From NCBI RefSeq assembly GCF_000721175.1, contig NZ_JOEZ01000020.1, positions 1-64,000 on the forward strand: 64,000 nucleotides of DNA, given 5' to 3'. The stretch comes from Streptomyces anulatus. GTDB taxonomy: Bacteria > Actinomycetota > Actinomycetes > Streptomycetales > Streptomycetaceae. The notes under the pieces are model-generated. The model was not told where the DNA came from. It did not search any database and saw nothing but the letters and a program-made list of their open reading frames with translations. This document shows positions 11,531-20,125 of the stretch, piece after piece (positions within the stretch are counted from its first letter, which is position 1; every line of letters begins with the position of its first letter). Made by a program: the position numbers and the translations under genes.

Positions 11531-12141
11531 CGGTCTCGGCCCCCTTCCTCGTTGGAGCGGCGCTCGAGTTCCCGGATGCTGTGAGGGGGGCGTAGCCGTA
11601 CCGACAGCCACAGCCCGAGCACGATCACGGCCAGGGCCAGCGCGAGAAGGGTCGCGTCCCCGGCATCGGCGATGCCCCGTGCAGGCCGGAATTCATCCAG
11701 CACCACGCTTGTGCCGGTCTCGGTGGCCGTCGCGAAGCGCCCCGGTGCCGGAGCGGACGGCAGCTTGCCGTCCAGCGACTTCAACAGGAGCTCGCGGGCC
11801 TCCCGCAGATTGGCCTCGTCCTGGCCCGGACGCTCGACGACATCAAGGGCCTTGCCCACCAGGCTGAGATCGACGCCCTCCTTGTCCGGGGCCTCCAGGG
11901 CGTCTTGGATCCGTTCGGCGACTCGTTCCTCACCGGCGTCGTTGGCGATCAGGGCGATGGCCTGCTCGACCAGCACCGGCGCCTCCTCGCTCTCCATCTC
12001 GTCCGCCCAGGCGACGCCGGGCACGGCGAGGAGGAGCAGAGCAACTGCCGCGTCTGCCAGGCCGGCAGGACGCCGGGCGGGGATGAGGAGACACGCCCGC
12101 CGCCGCACGGTCACCTTCGGGCTGGATGGGTCCTTGCGCAT
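11527..12141 (-). CDS. Exported membrane-anchored protein preceding cytochrome b
   Basis: A 204-residue protein with a signal peptide (basic start, hydrophobic AVALLLLAVPGVAWA, then DEM) and a C-terminal membrane helix (TLLALALAVIVLGLWL) followed by a short charged cytoplasmic tail. The extracytoplasmic part is acidic, helical and lacks heme-binding CxxCH or obvious metal ligands. I do not recognise a family. ATG at 12141 has a GAAAGG site. Its stop overlaps the cytochrome b start, so it is likely a dedicated partner subunit. Confidence 0.7.
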   Translation of the reverse strand: MRKDPSSPKVTVRRRACLLIPARRPAGLADAAVALLLLAVPGVAWADEMESEEAPVLVEQAIALIANDAGEERVAERIQDALEAPDKEGVDLSLVGKALDVVERPGQDEANLREARELLLKSLDGKLPSAPAPGRFATATETGTSVVLDEFRPARGIADAGDATLLALALAVIVLGLWLSVRLRPPHSIRELERRSNEEGGRDR

Positions 12142-12356
12142 GACGATTGCCTTTCGTGGCGTCAGGGACACGGCCCCTGCTTGACCAGCACCAGCCGAGT
12201 GTGGGTGATCCGAGGAGGGTTTCCGGTCTCTGACCCGCCGACCTGCCTGGCCGTTCACCCGAGCGAGCACAACGCCGCGAGGACGTCGGCGGCGCGTGGC
12301 CGGTCGATGCCGGCGAGCCCTGCACGGTGTCCCGCCGTTCTCCGGCCGCGGCACGG

Positions 12357-12839
12357 TCAGTCTTCGCGCCAGCCGAGTTTGATGAGCAGGTTCTTGGCCT
12401 CTTCGGCGACCTCCGCGTCGGCGACCACGTCGTAGCGGGCGGCCACGATCTGGCTGCGGGAGGCGAAGTCGCGGTGGCCGCCGCTGAGCGAGTGGCCCGC
12501 GAAACCGAAGACCGCGCCGAACGCCGCGCCGTACAGCAGCCCGCTGCCGACCAGTACCAGGACGTGGTGGCTGCCGGCGGCGAACAGCGACAGCAGCAGC
12601 CCGATCAGCAGTCCGAACCAGGCGCCGCTGCCGGCGCCGGCCAGGGTGGCCCGGAGGCGGGTGAGGCGTCCAAGGACGGTCTCGACCATGCGCAGGTTTG
12701 TACCGATGATCGCGGTGCGCTCCACCGGGAACTTGCTGTCGGACAGGAAGTCGACCGCGCGCTGGGCACCGGTGCAGGTCGGGTACGAGCCGACAACAGG
12801 ACGGTCCACCGCCGCGGTAGGCGACTGCTCGGTCATCAA
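12357..12839 (-). CDS. General stress protein 17M-like membrane-associated protein
   Basis: 160 residues. The N-terminal SYPTCTGAQRAVDFLSDSKF followed by AIIGTNLRMVE is the general-stress-protein 17M (YflT-like) fold, and a central glycine-rich hydrophobic stretch (about 65-110) gives one or two membrane segments. Proteins of this type are common in actinomycetes and are stress induced, but no biochemical role is known. ATG at 12839 or the adjacent ATG at 12836 starts it. It is a probable single-gene unit. Confidence 0.75.
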   Translation of the reverse strand: MMTEQSPTAAVDRPVVGSYPTCTGAQRAVDFLSDSKFPVERTAIIGTNLRMVETVLGRLTRLRATLAGAGSGAWFGLLIGLLLSLFAAGSHHVLVLVGSGLLYGAAFGAVFGFAGHSLSGGHRDFASRSQIVAARYDVVADAEVAEEAKNLLIKLGWRED

Positions 12840-12909
12840 AGACTCCCTCTGCTCGGGGATGACTGGCCTGTGCCCTGCCTCTTGGCCGCCGGGCCGCAGG
12901 CCGCCGGTG

Positions 12910-12933
12910 GGGCAGGCGGCATGCCGCCTGCCC
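12910..12933. terminator. 24-bp perfect palindrome after the DUF305 gene
   Basis: GGGCAGGCGGCA is followed directly by its exact complement TGCCGCCTGCCC. As RNA it forms a strong stem with a tetraloop-sized turn. It lies 12 bp past the stop of the minus-strand DUF305 gene and upstream of the stress-protein gene, the position of a terminator. Confidence 0.65.
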
Positions 12934-12944
12934 GCCCTTGTGGG

Positions 12945-13577
12945 TCAGCTCTTGCCCAGCATCGTCTTCATCTGGGCGATCTCGGTGGTCTGGGCGGTGA
13001 TGATGTCGTCGGCGAGCGTCTTGGCTGGGCCGTAGGCGCCTTCGGCCTTCTCGGTCTTGGCCATCTCGACCGCGCCCTCGTGGTGCTCGATCATCATGGT
13101 GAGGAACATGGTGTCGAAGGCTGTGCCGGAGGCACCGCGCAGCATGTCCATGCGCTGGTCGTCCATCATGCCGGAGCCGTCGTGGTCCCCACCGTCCATG
13201 CCGTCCATGCCCGTGGGGACCTTCTCGCCCCAGGCTTTCAGCCAGCCGGTCATGGTGGCGATCTCCGGGTCCTGCGCCTTCTTGATCTTCGCGGCGAGGG
13301 CCTTCACCTCGTCGGAGGCGGCGTGGGTCTGGGCCATCTCGGACATGAGGATGGCCTGGCGGTGGTGCGGGATCATGCCCTGGGCGAAGGTGACGTCGGC
13401 CTGGTTGTGCTCGCCCGTGGGGACGGTGGCCGGGGCGGAGGCAGTGGCGGGCGGCGGGGCGCTGGTCGCGCTGCTGTTGCCGTCGTCTCCGCAGGCGGTC
13501 AGTGCGAGTGCGGCGACCGCCGTTGAAGCGGTGGCCAGAGCGGCACGGCGGCGAAGGCGGAAGGGGGTTGCGTTCAT
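12945..13577 (-). CDS. DUF305 (ferritin-like four-helix) lipoprotein
   Basis: 210 residues with a lipoprotein signal (AALALTACGDD, lipobox Cys about 30). The DUF305 domain shows the paired motifs DVTFAQGMIPHHRQAILMSE and FLTMMIEHHEGAVEMA, with MIPHH and MIEHHEGA as probable metal-binding histidines, and a Met/Asp-rich MDGMDGGDHDGSGMMDD loop between. DUF305 proteins accompany copper-resistance genes and are thought to bind metal at the cell surface. ATG at 13577. It sits among cupredoxin and DUF6153 genes, consistent with periplasm-side copper handling. Confidence 0.88.
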   Translation of the reverse strand: MNATPFRLRRRAALATASTAVAALALTACGDDGNSSATSAPPPATASAPATVPTGEHNQADVTFAQGMIPHHRQAILMSEMAQTHAASDEVKALAAKIKKAQDPEIATMTGWLKAWGEKVPTGMDGMDGGDHDGSGMMDDQRMDMLRGASGTAFDTMFLTMMIEHHEGAVEMAKTEKAEGAYGPAKTLADDIITAQTTEIAQMKTMLGKS

Positions 13578-13663
13578 GGTCCACAGCTCCTGGACGTGGG
13601 GGATCGAGGAAATGCCGGTGTGCGGCGGCGAGCCCAGCGGGCCCCGCACCGCGGGGGCGATTC

Positions 13664-14067
13664 CTAGATCCGCAGGAGCTGGAGCTGGGCGAGTGTGGGC
13701 GGGGAGCGCCCTCCAGACGGCTCGTACGGCACCGGCAGGGGAGACGATGCCGGCGTGTCGATGCCGCTCGGCGCGCACGCGGTCAGTGCGGGGACGAACA
13801 CTGCGCCGGGAACGGCTCCCGACGCGCACATCTGGTCGGCGTGGCCGGCGTGCCTGTCCGCACGGCCGTCGTCGGGACACGCGCATGGCTGTGCGGCTGC
13901 CGCCGGCACCGCCTGGTGCGCCGAATGCGGCAGGACAGCGCCCGCCGGCATGAGGCTGGCAGAGCCCAGGCCGTGCATGGCCACCAGCCGGTCAGTACGG
14001 CAAGCACCAGCAGCATCGTGAGCCGCAGCACCGGCTGCGGCGACGCACTCGGCTCGCCTCGGCTCAC
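13664..14067 (-). pseudogene. Frameshifted DUF6153-family membrane protein
   Basis: The N-terminal part (from GTG 14067: SRGEPSASP, then LRLTMLLVLAVLTG) is in one frame. The continuation LVAMHGLGSASLMPAGAV, then CASGAVPGAV and the terminal LAQLQLLRI is in another. The switch falls at about 13988-13991 in CTGACCGGCTGGTG; restoring one C (GGCCTG) joins the frames into a typical His/Met-containing DUF6153 protein ending in ELQLLRI. Family assignment is from memory. It is either a real single-base deletion or a sequencing error. Neighbours (DUF305, cupredoxin) are the usual company. Confidence 0.65.
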
Positions 14068-14126
14068 GGTTTCAGCGTAGGCGAGGTCGGCATGTGGCGC
14101 GCGGGCGTGGAGCCCTGGTGATGGTG

Positions 14127-14540
14127 TCAGGTCACGGTGAGGGTGCCTTTCATGTTCGGGTGGATGGTGCACAGGTAGGAGTAGCTGCCGGGCGTGGACG
14201 GCGCGGTGAAGGTGGCCGTCGCACCGGCCCTGATGGTGCCGGTGTCGAACGCCTTGTCCCCGGTGGCGGTCACGGTGTGTGAGGCCGAGTCCCGGTTGAC
14301 GACGGTGACCTGCGCCCCGGGGCGCACCTGAAGATCGGCCGGGCTGAAGGTGAAGTTCTCGATCACGATGCGCACCGCGCCGGGTACGGCGCTGGACGTG
14401 GTGGGGGCTGCGCTGGTCGAGGTGGGGGCTGTGCCGTAGCCGTTGTCGTTGCCGCTGTTCGAGCAGCTGGCCGTCGCGAGCAGCAGGCAGGCTACTCCCA
14501 CAAGGGCGGTGCGGCCCCGCCGCGGAGAGGTGAGTGACAT
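14127..14540 (-). CDS. Cupredoxin-domain lipoprotein
   Basis: 137 residues: lipoprotein signal (LLLATASCSNSG), a Thr/Ser-rich linker, and a plastocyanin-like domain (about 55-137). The type 1 copper ligands are visible as His in SASHTVTA and Cys/His/Met in YSYLCTIHPNMKGTL. It should bind copper outside the membrane and may be a copper chaperone or electron carrier. ATG at 14540. It is on the same strand as DUF305 and the DUF6153 remnant, forming a surface copper-handling group. Confidence 0.88.
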   Translation of the reverse strand: MSLTSPRRGRTALVGVACLLLATASCSNSGNDNGYGTAPTSTSAAPTTSSAVPGAVRIVIENFTFSPADLQVRPGAQVTVVNRDSASHTVTATGDKAFDTGTIRAGATATFTAPSTPGSYSYLCTIHPNMKGTLTVT

Positions 14541-14707
14541 GCGGGGCGGCCTTTCGGACAGGGGCTGCTTGTGCTGGGCGCGGCTGGTGATCGGCCGCGC
14601 ACTCAGGGTCGCTGGCCAGGGTGGCGCCCGCCAGGGCAGTACCGCCATCCGCCGTATCGGCTCACCTGAAAGCCGACGTGGGGCCGTGCCTGGTACGGGC
14701 CGGGGTG

Positions 14708-16198
14708 TCACCGGGTCGTGGCGGCAGTGCGGCGGAACATGACGGCCGCTGCGGCGGTGAGGGCGGCGAGCCAGCCGAGGCCGAGGAGCAGGGCGCCGGT
14801 TTCGTCGAAGGTGGGGGTGACGGCGGCGTCGATGAGGACGCGGCCTGGGCCGTAGCCGGGCAGGGCGTGTGCCCAGGTGGGTGGCTGGGGGTGCAGCATG
14901 GGGCTCTGCTCGATGCCGACGTCGACGAAGGGCAGCAAAAAGGCTATGAGTACGCCCCCGACACGGCCGAAGACCGGGCCGATCAGGACGCCGACGAGAC
15001 CGTAGGTGAGGGCGATGAGGATGCTGGCGGCGATGTAGAGGCCCCATTGACGGGCGGTGAAGACGGTCGCCGTGACCGCCAGGGAGGCCGCGGTCGCGAG
15101 CAGGGCCAGCAGGGTGACCACGGTCAACCGGACCGTCAGCAGACGGCTGGGGCGGAAGCCGGCCAGGACCAGGCGCCGGTCGCCGGAGCGGGCGTCCAGG
15201 ACGGTGAACAGTCCGGCGAGGGTGGCCAGGGAGGCGATGGCGATCGGGGCCATCGTGCCGCCGTGGACGTCGGGGAGCCAGACCTGCTGGGAGAGGGCGT
15301 GGCCCTGCTCGCGCACGGTCAGCGAGGTGGACTCGTCGGGTGTGGTGGCCACGGCGAGGAGGACGAAGACGACCGGTACGGCGACGAGCAGCACCCACAG
15401 GACACGGTTGCGTCCGGCTTCCCGCAGGCCCGCCCGCAGCCCGGCGGGGATTTGGTCGGCGGCCGACCCCGGCGTGTGACGGTGGCGGGGCCGGGCGATA
15501 CGGATGGTTGCCGTGATCACCGCCCAGCCGACGGCGGTCGCGGCTACGACCCATGCCAGCGCCCAGCCGAGATCGCCGAGCCGCCCCGCGTGCTGGGAGG
15601 GCAGCTCGATCATCCACAGGGTCACGAAGTGGGTCGGCAGGATCCGGGTGACCGGCCGGTCCGCCGAGCCGATCGCCGGGCCGAAGAACACATCCAGGAT
15701 CCAGACGAACAGCACCAGGACCATGCCGTTGACCGGGTTCGCGACCAGAACGCCGATGAGAGCGCCGATGGCCAGGTAGATCAGGGCGAACATGAGCGTC
15801 CCGGCCACCACCCGGCCCGGCTCGTCGATGCCCGTGCGCAGCTGCAAGGTCACCAGGGCGGTGGTGGCGGCCAGCAGCGCGAGGACCAGACCGGTGGCCA
15901 TGCGGGCGGCGACCAGCCGGGAGGGGGCGAGGCCGGCCAGGACCAAGCGGCGGTCGGCGGCGCGGGCCGCACGCATCTGGAAGTACATGGCGACGGCGGC
16001 GATGAACCCGGCGGCCCAGCCAGCCGTCGCGGTCTGCACCGCCGGTCCCCCGGGGCCGCCGAGCAACTCGGCGGCATCCGCCATCGGGCCCGAAGCCACC
16101 GCCACGAACACCACCGGCACCAGGACGAGCGTCAGCACGTTGACGGGGGTACGGGCGGCGTCGATCAGAAACCGGCGGGCGATCGGCCGGCCGGTCAT
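14708..16198 (-). CDS. ABC-2 type transporter permease (two-half)
   Basis: 496 residues with about 12 hydrophobic segments arranged as two similar halves. Each half contains a DRRLVLAGFRPSRLLTVR or DRRLVLAGLAPSRLVAAR loop, which indicates an internal duplication of an ABC-2 membrane domain. ATG at 16198 overlaps the stop of the ATPase gene (ATGA), so the pair is translationally coupled. Together they form an exporter; the substrate is unknown. Confidence 0.82.
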   Translation of the reverse strand: MTGRPIARRFLIDAARTPVNVLTLVLVPVVFVAVASGPMADAAELLGGPGGPAVQTATAGWAAGFIAAVAMYFQMRAARAADRRLVLAGLAPSRLVAARMATGLVLALLAATTALVTLQLRTGIDEPGRVVAGTLMFALIYLAIGALIGVLVANPVNGMVLVLFVWILDVFFGPAIGSADRPVTRILPTHFVTLWMIELPSQHAGRLGDLGWALAWVVAATAVGWAVITATIRIARPRHRHTPGSAADQIPAGLRAGLREAGRNRVLWVLLVAVPVVFVLLAVATTPDESTSLTVREQGHALSQQVWLPDVHGGTMAPIAIASLATLAGLFTVLDARSGDRRLVLAGFRPSRLLTVRLTVVTLLALLATAASLAVTATVFTARQWGLYIAASILIALTYGLVGVLIGPVFGRVGGVLIAFLLPFVDVGIEQSPMLHPQPPTWAHALPGYGPGRVLIDAAVTPTFDETGALLLGLGWLAALTAAAAVMFRRTAATTR

Positions 16199-16872
16199 CG
16201 CTCCACCGCCTGCCCGTCGCGCAGCTCCACGATCCGGTCGAAACGCTCCTGGTCGGTGACGAAGTGACTGATGATCAGCACCGTGCGTCCCGCCTGGCGC
16301 CGCTCCGCCACCAGGTCCCAGAACTTGAGGTAGGTGTCGAAGTCGAAGCCGGCGTACGGCTCGTCCAGCAACAGAACCTCTGGGTCGGCGAGCAGCGCCA
16401 GGCCCAGATTCAGCTTGGCCAAGGTCCCGCCGGACAGCCGGTCCGTACGGGTGGTGGCGTAGCGTTCGAAGCCGAGCGCCGCGTAGATCTCCCGGCGGGC
16501 GCGCGCCTCCGCTTCCCGGGACAGGCCGTAGGCGCGGCCGAACAGCTCGAAATGCTCGTCGCAGGTGAGGCGTTCGTAGAGGATCGGCTCCTGGGGGCAG
16601 TAGCCGAGCCTGCCACTGCGGGTCACGGTCCCGGCGTCGGAGGCCAGGGCCCCGACCAGGATCTTCATCAGCGTGCTCTTGCCAGAGCCGTTCTCACCGA
16701 CCAGGCCGACCACCTCACCCCGGGTCAGCGTCAGGTCCGCGCCCCGCAGCACCGGCACACGGCGGCGGGCCGGCCACAGGCCGCGCTGGTACGCCTTCTC
16801 GATGCCGGCCGCCGTCAGCACCGCACGGTCGGTGTCCGGCCCGTCCTCGGGACGGCCGTCGGCTTGTGTCAC
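16195..16872 (-). CDS. ABC transporter ATP-binding protein
   Basis: 225 residues with Walker A GENGSGKSTL, Q-loop region GYCPQEPILYE, signature DRLSGGTLAKLN, Walker B VLLLDEPYAGFD and the H-loop IISHF. It powers the permease encoded immediately downstream, with which it overlaps by 4 bp. The LSGGT signature and missing C-terminal extension are like ABC-2 export ATPases. ATG at 16872. Confidence 0.9.
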   Translation of the reverse strand: MTQADGRPEDGPDTDRAVLTAAGIEKAYQRGLWPARRRVPVLRGADLTLTRGEVVGLVGENGSGKSTLMKILVGALASDAGTVTRSGRLGYCPQEPILYERLTCDEHFELFGRAYGLSREAEARARREIYAALGFERYATTRTDRLSGGTLAKLNLGLALLADPEVLLLDEPYAGFDFDTYLKFWDLVAERRQAGRTVLIISHFVTDQERFDRIVELRDGQAVER

Positions 16873-16911
16873 GTGGTCACCTCCCCGGATCGAAGGGACT
16901 GGCCGTCCTGG

Positions 16912-17490
16912 TCACAGGCCGGGCACGCCCCAGAGCGGGAACCAGCGGGTCAGGTCCTGCTCGATCCGCAGGTCGTCCTTGATCACGGCCTTGACCTGGA
17001 GTTCCAGCGGATTGTCGCGCCTGTTGCCGGGCAGTGGGGCGAACGGGTAGAAGGTGCCGCGCTTGTAGAGGTAGACCAGGGCGAGGGGCCGCAGCTCGGC
17101 GTCGTGGAAGGTGACCAGGGAGCAGAGCAGTTGCGGGCCGAAGCCGCTGTCCTGCAGGGCGGTGTTCACCGCGTGGAGGTCGCCCACGAGAGCGGGCAGT
17201 TCGTCGGAGGTGCGGCGGGAGAGAAGCCATGAGTATCCGTAGGTGTCGCGGCTGAACTCCACCGGCGAGCCGCCGCGTTGGGTGTCCGCGTCGAGGAGGT
17301 CGCGTACCTCCTGCTGGACCTGCGCGAACGCCCCGCCTTCGATGGCTGCGAAGCAGACCGAGCCGGCTCCGGTCGGGGTGAAGCCGATGGCGGCCTGGAG
17401 CGTGATCGCCGCTGAGGGCAGGCCGAAGAGCTGATCCAGGTCTGGCCGGGCCGGCTTGGACCGGCCGAACAGGACGTCCAGGAATCCCAC
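16912..17490 (-). CDS. pspAB: PspA-associated protein PspAB
   Basis: 192 residues starting VGFLDVLFGRSKPARPDLDQ, the typical PspAB opening. GTG at 17490 has an AAAGGAG site. It is the last gene of the pspA-pspAA-htpX-pspAB cluster, an envelope-stress unit found in actinobacteria. The molecular function is not established; it is soluble with no catalytic motif that I can recognise. Confidence 0.85.
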   Translation of the reverse strand: MGFLDVLFGRSKPARPDLDQLFGLPSAAITLQAAIGFTPTGAGSVCFAAIEGGAFAQVQQEVRDLLDADTQRGGSPVEFSRDTYGYSWLLSRRTSDELPALVGDLHAVNTALQDSGFGPQLLCSLVTFHDAELRPLALVYLYKRGTFYPFAPLPGNRRDNPLELQVKAVIKDDLRIEQDLTRWFPLWGVPGL

Positions 17491-17516
17491 GCGCCCAGCT
17501 CCTTTCGGTCTTCCGG

Positions 17517-18440
17517 TCAGGCCCCGGCGCCCGGTTCGCCGCCCGCCTCGCCCAGCTGCGCGGAGATCTCGGCGAGCGCCTCGATACGGCGTTCCAGGGT
17601 GGGGTGGGTGGAGAACAGGTTCGCCACCACCGTGCCGGGCCCGAGGGCCGGGGTGAAGAAGAACGCGTTGAACGCCTGGGCGGTGCGCAGATCCTGGGTG
17701 GGGATGCGTGCGATGTCTCCGCTGACCTTGGTCAGCGCCGACGCCAGGACGGAAGGCTTTCCGGTCAGCATGGCCGCGGCCCGGTCGGCGGCCAGTTCGC
17801 GGTATCGGGACAAAGCCCGGATGAGCAGGAAGCTGACCGCGTAGACCAGGGCGGAGACCGCCATCACGGCCATGAAGACGACGGCGGTGTTCTGGTCGCG
17901 TCCACGTCCGCCGAACAGCTGGGAGTAGAAGGCGAAGCGGACGACGAGTCCGGCGATCACGCCCAGGAACGAGGCGATGGTGATCACCGCGACGTCGCGG
18001 TGCGCGACGTGGGAGAGCTCGTGGGCGAGGACGCCTTCGAGTTCCTCGGTTTCCAGACGCCGCATGAGGCCGGTGGTGACGCAGACGACGGCGTTGTCGG
18101 CGTTGCGGCCGGTGGCGAAGGCGTTGGGCAGGTCCATGTGGGAGACGGCGACCCGGGGTTTGGGCATGTCCGCGGTGGCGCAGAGCCGGTCGATGACGCC
18201 GTGGAGCTGGGGCTGCTCCTCGGGTGTGACGAGGCGGCCGTGCATGGCGTACAGGGCGATCCGGTCGGAGAACCAGTACTGCGCGCCCAGCAGGGCGGCG
18301 GCGATGACGACGACCAGAACGACGGACTTGAGCAGGACGATGAGCGCGGCGATGAACGCCACGTAGACCAGCCCGAGCAGGAACATCGTGACCACCATGC
18401 GGGCGGTCAGCTGCCGGTCGGGCTCGAAACGGCTGCGCAT
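17517..18440 (-). CDS. htpX: Membrane zinc metalloprotease HtpX
   Basis: About 307 residues: two N-terminal membrane helices (about 17-60), then an M48 protease domain with the zinc motif in GVLAHELSHVAHRD, two further hydrophobic segments, and the downstream AADRAAAML that supplies the third ligand region. HtpX degrades damaged membrane proteins at the cytoplasmic membrane. The start is ATG 18440; a GTG immediately before it (18443) is possible. It is embedded in the psp operon. Confidence 0.92.
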   Translation of the reverse strand: MRSRFEPDRQLTARMVVTMFLLGLVYVAFIAALIVLLKSVVLVVVIAAALLGAQYWFSDRIALYAMHGRLVTPEEQPQLHGVIDRLCATADMPKPRVAVSHMDLPNAFATGRNADNAVVCVTTGLMRRLETEELEGVLAHELSHVAHRDVAVITIASFLGVIAGLVVRFAFYSQLFGGRGRDQNTAVVFMAVMAVSALVYAVSFLLIRALSRYRELAADRAAAMLTGKPSVLASALTKVSGDIARIPTQDLRTAQAFNAFFFTPALGPGTVVANLFSTHPTLERRIEALAEISAQLGEAGGEPGAGA

Positions 18441-18447
18441 CACACAC

Positions 18448-18726
18448 TCACCCGGGGATCAGGCCCTCGTCGGACAGCAGCTCGCGCACCTGCGTGAGGC
18501 TGGTGTCCTCGTCGGGCAGTACCAGGTCGGACGGCGTGATCCGCTCGTCCGGTACCCCTGTGCCGAGGCTGCGCACCGCGTCCAGCAGGGCCGACAGGGC
18601 AGAGGCGAACGCCGCCTCGTCACCTGCATCTGCTGCGGATTGCAGGTCGGAGTCCAATGCGTTGAGGTGGCCGAGGTGTTCTTCGGTGATCTCGTACTGG
18701 CCCTCGCCGAGAATCCGCATGATCAT
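18448..18726 (-). CDS. pspAA: PspA-associated protein PspAA
   Basis: A 92-residue acidic protein (MRILGEGQYEI, then NALDSDLQSA) with the PspAA domain, which in actinobacteria is encoded next to PspA and is thought to partner it. Its start overlaps the pspA stop by 4 bp (ATGA), so the two are made together. No membrane segment. Confidence 0.88.
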   Translation of the reverse strand: MIMRILGEGQYEITEEHLGHLNALDSDLQSAADAGDEAAFASALSALLDAVRSLGTGVPDERITPSDLVLPDEDTSLTQVRELLSDEGLIPG

Positions 18727-19499
18727 GACGTTGCCTCCTGGTCCGGCGGTGCCTGCCTGGTCCCACCCGCCTCGACGGCCCGCGCAGTCGCGGACGCGGG
18801 GAGCTGGGCCTTCATCCGGGCCAGTTCGATCTCCACGTCGCTGCCCGCGGTGACGCGCTCGAGTTCGGCCTGGATGTCGTCACGTCCGGCCGGCAGGGTG
18901 GCGTCGTCGAGCGCGCCGGAGGCGATCAGCTCGTCGAGCGCGCCGGCGCGTGCCTGGAGCTGTTCGGTCTTGTCCTGGGCGCGCTGCATGGCCAGGCCCA
19001 CGTCGCCCATTTCCTCGCCGATGCCGGTGACGGCCTCGGTGATGCGGGTCTGGGCCTCGGCGGCGGTGTAGGTCGCCTTGATCGTCTCCTTGCGGGTACG
19101 GAACGCGTCCACCTTCGCCTCCAGACGCTGCGCGGCAAGGGTGAGCTTCTCCTCCTGCTCCTTCAGCGACGCCTGCTGCCCCTCAAGATCGGCGATCTGC
19201 GAGGCCGCTGCCGTACGGCGGGCCAGCGCCTCGCGGGCCAGATCCTCACGCCCCACCGCGAGCGCCTGCTCCGCCTGGCCCTGCAGCTTGCCCGCGGACT
19301 GCCGCAACTGGCTCACCTGCAGCTCGACCCGCTTACGGCTGGTCGCCACATCGGCCACGCCGCGCCGGACCCGCTGCAGCATCTCCCTCTGCTGCTCGTA
19401 GGAGTAGTCCAGGACCTCACGCGGATCCTCGGCCTTGTCCAGAGCCTTGTTCGCCTTGACCCGGAACAAGGTGGCGATGCGTTGGGAAATACTGGTCAT
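18723..19499 (-). CDS. pspA: Phage shock protein A (PspA/IM30)
   Basis: 258 residues, almost entirely coiled coil, beginning TSISQRIATLFRVKANKALD, the N-terminal amphipathic helix of PspA/Vipp1. These ESCRT-III-like proteins bind damaged inner membrane. It is the first gene of the four-gene psp unit. ATG at 19499; the 173 bp upstream (19500-19673) should hold the promoter, but I see no clear sigma motif. Confidence 0.92.
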   Translation of the reverse strand: MTSISQRIATLFRVKANKALDKAEDPREVLDYSYEQQREMLQRVRRGVADVATSRKRVELQVSQLRQSAGKLQGQAEQALAVGREDLAREALARRTAAASQIADLEGQQASLKEQEEKLTLAAQRLEAKVDAFRTRKETIKATYTAAEAQTRITEAVTGIGEEMGDVGLAMQRAQDKTEQLQARAGALDELIASGALDDATLPAGRDDIQAELERVTAGSDVEIELARMKAQLPASATARAVEAGGTRQAPPDQEATS

Positions 19500-19673
19500 G
19501 GCGACCGCCTTCCTCTCAATAGCGGAGTCGCGCCGGAGCGATCGGGCGAGACATACCCGGCATCCGCGCCGTCGGCCCGCCGCCGGTCCGCAGTCCGGAA
19601 CGCGTCTCCTCCATTGTCCGGGTGCTTTCCCCTCCTGGCAGCCTGATCGTGTTCCGTGCGGTTTGTGGCTGGG

Positions 19674-19991
19674 TCATGGCCCGCTCCCGGCGTGGGTCGC
19701 CGCCTGCGGGCTGGGAATGTCGCGCAAGGTGTCACCGACGGCATAGGCCAGGGCGGCGGCAATGGTGCCGGCCCCCCACAGTCCCCAGGCCACGGCGGGC
19801 GCGTCGGCGACGAGCAGGGCGGGAACGGGCAGCGCACCGGCGGCCAGGAGGGCGGGGGCGGCGCGGTGGAGAGTGCGGGCCAGGCCCGAGGCGTCTGTCC
19901 GGTGGCGCCGGGCGAGAAGCATCGCGCACGCCGCGACGGTCAGAGCCTGGACGGTGATCAGGAGCCAGACCAGGGCAAGGGGGGCAGCCAT
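19674..19991 (-). CDS. Small four-helix membrane protein
   Basis: 105 residues with hydrophobic segments at about 4-25, 48-66 and 68-90, plus a basic loop. No family recognised. ATG at 19991 comes two bases after the stop of the 43-residue protein gene, so it belongs to a coupled group of small membrane proteins (19674-21109). Confidence 0.65.
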   Translation of the reverse strand: MAAPLALVWLLITVQALTVAACAMLLARRHRTDASGLARTLHRAAPALLAAGALPVPALLVADAPAVAWGLWGAGTIAAALAYAVGDTLRDIPSPQAATHAGSGP

Positions 19992-19993
19992 GT

Positions 19994-20125
19994 CTATCGC
20001 CTCCTGCCCGGGCCGCGGGGCCGGCGGTGGCGCTCCGTGCGGGCTAGCACGACGAGCACCAGCATGATCCCGGCGAGCACGCCGGCCACGATCGCCGCCT
20101 GGACAACGACGGGGAGCGCGGTCAT
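19994..20125 (-). CDS. 43-residue single-TM protein
   Basis: A very short protein: one membrane helix (VQAAIVAGVLAGIMLVLVVL) followed by a strongly basic tail (ARTERHRRPRGPGRRR). Its ATG at 20125 overlaps the stop of the methyltransferase gene as ATGA, and the next gene starts two bases after its stop, which supports its being real. Function unknown. Confidence 0.6.
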   Translation of the reverse strand: MTALPVVVQAAIVAGVLAGIMLVLVVLARTERHRRPRGPGRRR

